A stretch of DNA of 9,584 nt from positions 1-9,584 of the forward strand of contig CAMPHE010000050.1 in NCBI GenBank assembly GCA_946885815.1, given 5' to 3'. This DNA comes from an uncultured Arenimonas sp. (GTDB lineage Bacteria; Pseudomonadota; Gammaproteobacteria; Xanthomonadales; Xanthomonadaceae). Shown here piece after piece: positions 6,468 through 9,584 of this stretch (positions are counted from its first letter, which is position 1; every line of letters begins with the position of its first letter). The notes beneath the pieces were generated by a model that had not been told where the DNA came from, did not search any database, and saw nothing but the letters and a program-made list of their open reading frames with translations. Both the position numbers and the translations under genes were made by a program.

Positions 6468-6496
6468 TTGCGCGACGCTGGGGCCTCCACTAGCCT
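6468..6496 (+). promoter_or_regulatory. Promoter of the slyD operon
   Basis: TTGCGC (6468-6473), a 17-bp spacer and TAGCCT (6491-6496) make the best sigma-70-like promoter in the window. It lies just after the csp terminator and 27 bases before the slyD start, giving a leader of about 20 nt. Confidence 0.55.
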
Positions 6497-6514
6497 ATGC
6501 GGCCCATCGATTCC

Positions 6515-6518
6515 GAGG
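6515..6518 (+). promoter_or_regulatory. Ribosome binding site GAGG fixing the slyD start
   Basis: GAGG lies 5 bases before the ATG at 6524. The alternative in-frame ATG at 6497 directly abuts the -10 hexamer, so it would lie upstream of transcription; the start at 6524 also gives the normal SlyD N-terminus MQIAERT. Confidence 0.6.
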
Positions 6519-6523
6519 TTTTC

Positions 6524-7006
6524 ATGCAGATCGCCGAGCGCACCGTCGCGTCCTTCCATTACACCCTCACCGACGACGCCGGTGTCGTCATCGATTCCTC
6601 GCAGGGCGCCGAACCGCTGACGTACCTGCACGGCGTCGGCGGGATCGTGCCGGGCCTCGAGAAGGCGATGGAAGGCCGATCGGCCGGCGACAGGTTCGAC
6701 GTGGTGGTCGCGCCCGAAGACGGTTACGGCACGCCCAACGAGATGCTGGTGCAGACCGTGCCGCGCGAGGCGTTCCAGGGCGTGGACGTGATCGAGGAAG
6801 GCATGCAGTTCCAGGCGCAGACGCCGCAGGGCGCGATCTCGGTCGCGGTGACGAAGGTCGAGGATGGCATGGTCACCGTCGACGGCAATCATCCGCTCGC
6901 CGGCCAGACCCTGCATTTCGCGATCGAGGTCGTCGACGTGCGCGACGCGAGCGTCGAGGAAGTGGTGCACGGCCACGTGCACGGCGCCGGCGGACACCAT
7001 CACTGA
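6524..7006 (+). CDS. slyD: FKBP-type peptidyl-prolyl cis-trans isomerase SlyD
   Basis: The 160-residue product is a cytoplasmic prolyl isomerase and chaperone of the SlyD branch of FKBPs. The FKBP part is at both ends of the core (YTLTDDAGVVIDSS and LTYLHGVGGIVPGLEKAMEG near residues 13-52, then GNHPLAGQTLHFAIEVVDV near 121-140), and the insert-in-flap chaperone domain lies between, beginning at the PEDGYG motif. The C-terminal tail HGHVHGAGGHHH is His-rich but much shorter and cysteine-poor compared with the E. coli nickel-binding tail; it could still bind nickel or zinc (inference). It has its own promoter. Its TGA shares an A with the ATG of the next gene, so the two are likely translated together. 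Confidence 0.93.
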   Translation: MQIAERTVASFHYTLTDDAGVVIDSSQGAEPLTYLHGVGGIVPGLEKAMEGRSAGDRFDVVVAPEDGYGTPNEMLVQTVPREAFQGVDVIEEGMQFQAQTPQGAISVAVTKVEDGMVTVDGNHPLAGQTLHFAIEVVDVRDASVEEVVHGHVHGAGGHHH

Positions 7007-7440
7007 TGGCGGGCCGGCTGCTGACTTCCGACGAGGACCTGCGCGCGCTGCTCGGCCGCGTGCGCCGCATCGCGGTGCTCGGGATCAAGACCGAGGCGCA
7101 GCGCGGGCAGCCGGCGATCGACGTTCCGCGCGTGCTGGAGCGGTCCGGTTACGAGATCGTGCCGGTGCCGGTGTACTACCCCGAGGTCACCGAGATCCTG
7201 CGGCAGCCGGTGTATCGCCGGCTGGTCGACGTCCCGGGCCATATCGACCTGGTCAACGTGTTCCGGCGGCCGAAGGACCTGATGCCGCACCTGGACGACA
7301 TCCTCGCGGCCAAACCCGACGCGGTCTGGCTGCAGCTGGGCATCGCCCACGACGAATTCGCCGCGAAGCTGGTCGAGGCCGGCATCGACGTGGTGCAGGA
7401 CCGCTGCATCAAGGTCGAACACGCCCGGCTCTGCCACTGA
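7006..7440 (+). CDS. CoA-binding domain protein (CoA_binding_2, YccU-like)
   Basis: This 144-residue protein is a single Rossmann-like CoA-binding domain (PF13380 type), cytoplasmic. IAVLGIK at residues 22-28 is the glycine-containing first strand-turn, SGYEIVPVPVYY follows in the second strand, IDLVNVFRRPKDL is the conserved middle segment, and VWLQLGIAHDEFAAKLVEAGIDVVQDRCIKVEH is split over the conserved C-terminal strand-helix-strand with a Cys near the end. Members are related to the CoA-binding half of succinyl-CoA synthetase but lack the other domains; their role is unknown. The start ATG overlaps the slyD stop in TGATG, with no Shine-Dalgarno needed if ribosomes reinitiate. I see no terminator after it, so read-through into the ABC genes 96 bp on is possible. 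Confidence 0.85.
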   Translation: MAGRLLTSDEDLRALLGRVRRIAVLGIKTEAQRGQPAIDVPRVLERSGYEIVPVPVYYPEVTEILRQPVYRRLVDVPGHIDLVNVFRRPKDLMPHLDDILAAKPDAVWLQLGIAHDEFAAKLVEAGIDVVQDRCIKVEHARLCH

Positions 7441-7490
7441 CGTTCGTCAGGGGGGCCGACGGGCGGTAGTCGTCGTCCGGGCCCGACCGC

Positions 7491-7496
7491 GATAAT
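7491..7496 (+). promoter_or_regulatory. Candidate -10 element of the ABC exporter operon
   Basis: GATAAT in an otherwise very GC-rich gap lies 40 bases before the ATPase start. No good -35 is seen at 17 bp (AGTCGT). Confidence 0.35.
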
Positions 7497-7502
7497 CGGC
7501 GC

Positions 7503-7520
7503 GCCGGCGCATCCGCCGGC
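7503..7520 (+). repeat. Perfect 7-bp hairpin in the ABC operon leader
   Basis: GCCGGCG (7503-7509) and CGCCGGC (7514-7520) are perfectly complementary around CATC. If GATAAT at 7491 is the -10, the mRNA would begin almost at the base of this hairpin, 16 bases before the start codon. There is no T-run, so it is not a terminator. It may stabilise the 5' end or be an operator. Confidence 0.4.
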
Positions 7521-7536
7521 CGGACAGGGGCGGGCC

Positions 7537-8421
7537 ATGCAGTGCGAACTCCACGTCGACGGCGTGAGCCATCGCTATCGCGGTGCGTCCGTCGACGCGC
7601 TCGCGGACGTGGACCTCCGTCTGGGGCCCGGCATCGTCGGGCTGCTGGGCCCGAACGGCGCCGGCAAGTCCACGTTGATGCGGATCCTGGCGACGCTGTC
7701 GCGGCCGACGTCGGGACGCGTGCTGTGGAACGGCGTCGACACCGGGCCGGATCCGGATCCGCTGCGCGCGGTGCTGGGCTACCTGCCGCAGGATTTCGGT
7801 GTCTACCCGGCGTTGACCGCGCGCGAATTCCTCGCCTATCTCGCCGCGGTGAAGGGCCTGCCGACCCGCGTGGCGGGCGAGCGCGTCGAGCACGCGCTGG
7901 TGCAGGTCGGGCTGGTCGACGCCGCCGACCGCCGGCTCGGAGGGTTCTCGGGCGGCATGCGCCAGCGGGTGGGCATCGCGCAGGCCCTGCTGAACGACCC
8001 GCGCGTGCTGATCGTCGACGAACCGACCGTCGGCCTCGACCCCGAGGAACGCCTGCGCTTCCGCCACCTGATCACCGACCTCGGCGCCGACCGGCTGGTG
8101 CTGCTGTCGACGCATATCGTGTCCGACGTCGAAGCCAGCGCCGGATCCATCGCGGTGCTCGCGAAGGGGCGCCTGCTGTTCCACGGCGATCCCGACGCGC
8201 TGATCGCGCAGGCCCGTGGCCACGCGTGGGACTGGACGGTGCCGGAGTCGGCACTGGCGGCGGCGCGCGCGAAACACGCGATCAGTTCGTCGCTCAGGCG
8301 CCCCGACGGCATCGCCCTGCGCCTGGTCGCGGCCACCGCGCCGTCGCCGGAGGCGGTCCCGGCCGAGCCCGACCTCGAAGACGCCTACCTGTGGATGCTC
8401 GAAGCGCAGGAAGCGCGCTGA
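7537..8421 (+). CDS. ABC exporter ATP-binding protein
   Basis: The 294-residue product is a complete ABC ATPase of the multidrug/ABC-2 export type (NatA or CcmA-like; YLPQDFGVYP resembles the drug-resistance-like subgroup). Walker A is GPNGAGKST (38-46), the Q-loop is Q85, the signature is FSGGM (137-141), Walker B is VLIVDEP (157-163) with catalytic E162, the D-loop is GLD at 166-168 and the switch histidine is H193 in STH. After about residue 225 a C-terminal extension follows, as usual for exporters with ABC-2 permeases. It would work at the inner face of the cytoplasmic membrane as a dimer. The start has AGGGGCGG upstream. The stop overlaps the permease start by one base (TGATG), so the two are partners. 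The substrate cannot be told from sequence. Confidence 0.93.
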   Translation: MQCELHVDGVSHRYRGASVDALADVDLRLGPGIVGLLGPNGAGKSTLMRILATLSRPTSGRVLWNGVDTGPDPDPLRAVLGYLPQDFGVYPALTAREFLAYLAAVKGLPTRVAGERVEHALVQVGLVDAADRRLGGFSGGMRQRVGIAQALLNDPRVLIVDEPTVGLDPEERLRFRHLITDLGADRLVLLSTHIVSDVEASAGSIAVLAKGRLLFHGDPDALIAQARGHAWDWTVPESALAAARAKHAISSSLRRPDGIALRLVAATAPSPEAVPAEPDLEDAYLWMLEAQEAR

Positions 8422-9584
8422 TGGAAGCGCTGCGCCGCTGGTTCGCGATCGTCCTCGCCGATTTCCGCGAGCGAAGCCGCAGCACGCGCTTCTGGGTCGT
8501 GCTCGGCGGCGTCGCGATCGCCACGTGGTGGTGCTTCCCGCCGGCGGACGCCGGCTATGTGACCGTCGCCGTGGGCGACCTGCGCGGGGCGTATTCGCCG
8601 GCGTGGGTCGGCATGGTGCTGGCGCTGATCTACGCGTCGATGCTGACGCTCGCCGGCTTCTACATCGTGCGCGGCACGGTGGTGCGCGATTTCGAGACGC
8701 GCGTCTGGCAGTTGCTCGTCGCGACGCCGATGACGCGCGCCGGCTGGCTGCTGGCGAAGTGGAGCAGCCACATGGCGGTGCTGATGCTGCTGGTGTTCGT
8801 CGGCCTCGGCGTCGGGCTGGTCGCGCAGTTCTGGCGCGGCGAATCGGCCGCCGTCGCGCCGTGGCAGCTGCTGCAGCCATCGCTGGTGCTGACGCTGCCG
8901 GCGCTGGCGCTCGCGGCGACCTTCGCGGTGCTGTTCGACCTGGTGCCGTGGCTGCGGCGCAGCGGCGGCAATGTCCTCTACTTCTTCCTGTGGATCTTCG
9001 TGTTCATCTCGCTCGCGCAGACCTTCGACCCCGACGAGGCGACGCGCGAGACCGGCATCTGGATGAGCGAGCCCGGCGGGCTGTCGCTGGCGATGCGCGA
9101 CATCCGCCTCGGCCTGGCGGCGGTCGACCCGGCGCTGGCGAAGGAAGGCTTCAGCATCGGCGCCAGCCTCGTCTCGGGAGAAGTGCGCACGTTCGCGTGG
9201 GATGCCTGGGTCCCGCGTCCGATCGATCTGCTCGGACGCGCGATCTGGGTGCTGGTCGCGCTGGGCGGTCTGCTGGCGATGACGCCGCTGGTCGACTGGG
9301 CGGCGGCGCGCAGCGGCGTCGCGCGCGTCGACGGCGGTGGCAGCGGCGGCCTGCGCCTGCGCTGGCTGGAGCCCCTGCTGGCGCCGTTCGACCGGTTTCG
9401 TGCCGGCCGCCTGATCGCCGCCGAGTGCCGGCTCGTGCTGCGGCAGCGCCGGCTGACGTGGTGGCTGGCGCTGGGGGTGCTGTGGATCGTGCAGGCCGTC
9501 GCGCCCGAGAAGGGCCGGATCATCGCCACGATCGGTGCCTGGCTGGCCTGCATCGACATCTTCGGGCGCGCCGCGCTGCGCGAG
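8421..9584 (+). CDS. ABC-2-type permease, C-terminus cut by window edge
   Basis: The frame from the ATG at 8421 is open for 388 codons to the last base, so the protein is longer than what is seen. Likely membrane segments lie at about residues 24-41, 62-84, 117-137, 152-176, 185-203, 271-292, 345-361 and 367-383. A soluble stretch between 204 and 268, with acidic and aromatic residues, is probably periplasmic. RGTVVRDFETRVWQLLVATPMTRAGWLLAKW (split around 84-114) is the conserved cytoplasmic coupling region of ABC-2 exporters. Around 325-350 a second basic segment, followed by Trp-rich membrane helix, resembles the N-terminus of the protein (around 4-30), as if the unit were duplicated. It forms the membrane part of the exporter whose ATPase is encoded just upstream. 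Substrate unknown; further partners may lie beyond the window. Confidence 0.88.
   Translation, partial: MEALRRWFAIVLADFRERSRSTRFWVVLGGVAIATWWCFPPADAGYVTVAVGDLRGAYSPAWVGMVLALIYASMLTLAGFYIVRGTVVRDFETRVWQLLVATPMTRAGWLLAKWSSHMAVLMLLVFVGLGVGLVAQFWRGESAAVAPWQLLQPSLVLTLPALALAATFAVLFDLVPWLRRSGGNVLYFFLWIFVFISLAQTFDPDEATRETGIWMSEPGGLSLAMRDIRLGLAAVDPALAKEGFSIGASLVSGEVRTFAWDAWVPRPIDLLGRAIWVLVALGGLLAMTPLVDWAAARSGVARVDGGGSGGLRLRWLEPLLAPFDRFRAGRLIAAECRLVLRQRRLTWWLALGVLWIVQAVAPEKGRIIATIGAWLACIDIFGRAALRE

Noticed and set aside
7447..8880. A 477-codon open frame on the minus strand opposite the ABC genes
   Set aside because: It is antisense to Walker A, signature and Walker B coding and has shadow composition.
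1..9584. CRISPR arrays, tRNA or rRNA genes, insertion sequences, phage or defence genes
   Set aside because: No direct-repeat array, cloverleaf-like sequence, transposase or phage protein, or terminal inverted repeats were seen on either strand.

Overview
This is an ordinary stretch of chromosome from a high-GC gammaproteobacterium, most probably a member of the Xanthomonadaceae (Lysobacter, Luteimonas or Xanthomonas type). That placement is inferred from strong GC bias at third codon positions, the protein families present, and short TAG-N-CT-like -10 elements close to start codons; no 16S or other marker is present. No mobile element, CRISPR array, tRNA, rRNA or phage gene was seen. I found ten genes, two of them cut by the window edges.

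Left part (1-1860). A flavoprotein gene of the TIGR03862/HI0933-like group runs leftward off the window. A 371-bp non-coding gap follows, holding an AT-rich island and a perfect 8-bp dyad. Next, on the plus strand, is a small four-helix-bundle protein of the DUF2383 type with an unusual lysine/alanine-rich linker. A strong hairpin terminator that can work in both directions separates it from the convergent gene dcp.

Middle part (1857-6111). Exported M3 peptidyl-dipeptidase (dcp, minus) and glutathione peroxidase (gpx, plus) diverge from a 122-bp promoter region. gpx converges, with only 4 bp between stop codons, on a TlpA-like exported thioredoxin-fold gene. That gene lies directly downstream of ferredoxin/flavodoxin-NADP reductase (fpr), probably in one minus-strand operon. 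Several of these genes concern thiol or flavin redox chemistry: Gpx and Fpr in the cytoplasm, the TlpA-like protein in the periplasm.

Right part (6112-9584). A cold-shock protein gene with its own terminator diverges from fpr. It is followed by slyD (FKBP-type prolyl isomerase with a His-rich tail) and a CoA_binding_2 gene, which share a TGATG stop/start overlap. The last unit is an ABC exporter: an ATPase gene and, again by TGATG overlap, a large ABC-2 permease that continues past the right edge and seems to be a tandem duplication of permease units.

Nothing here amounts to a clearly new biological system. The observations most worth a second look are the histone-like linker in the DUF2383 protein, the orphan exporter with its duplicated permease, and several short symmetric or repeated elements in the intergenic leaders.
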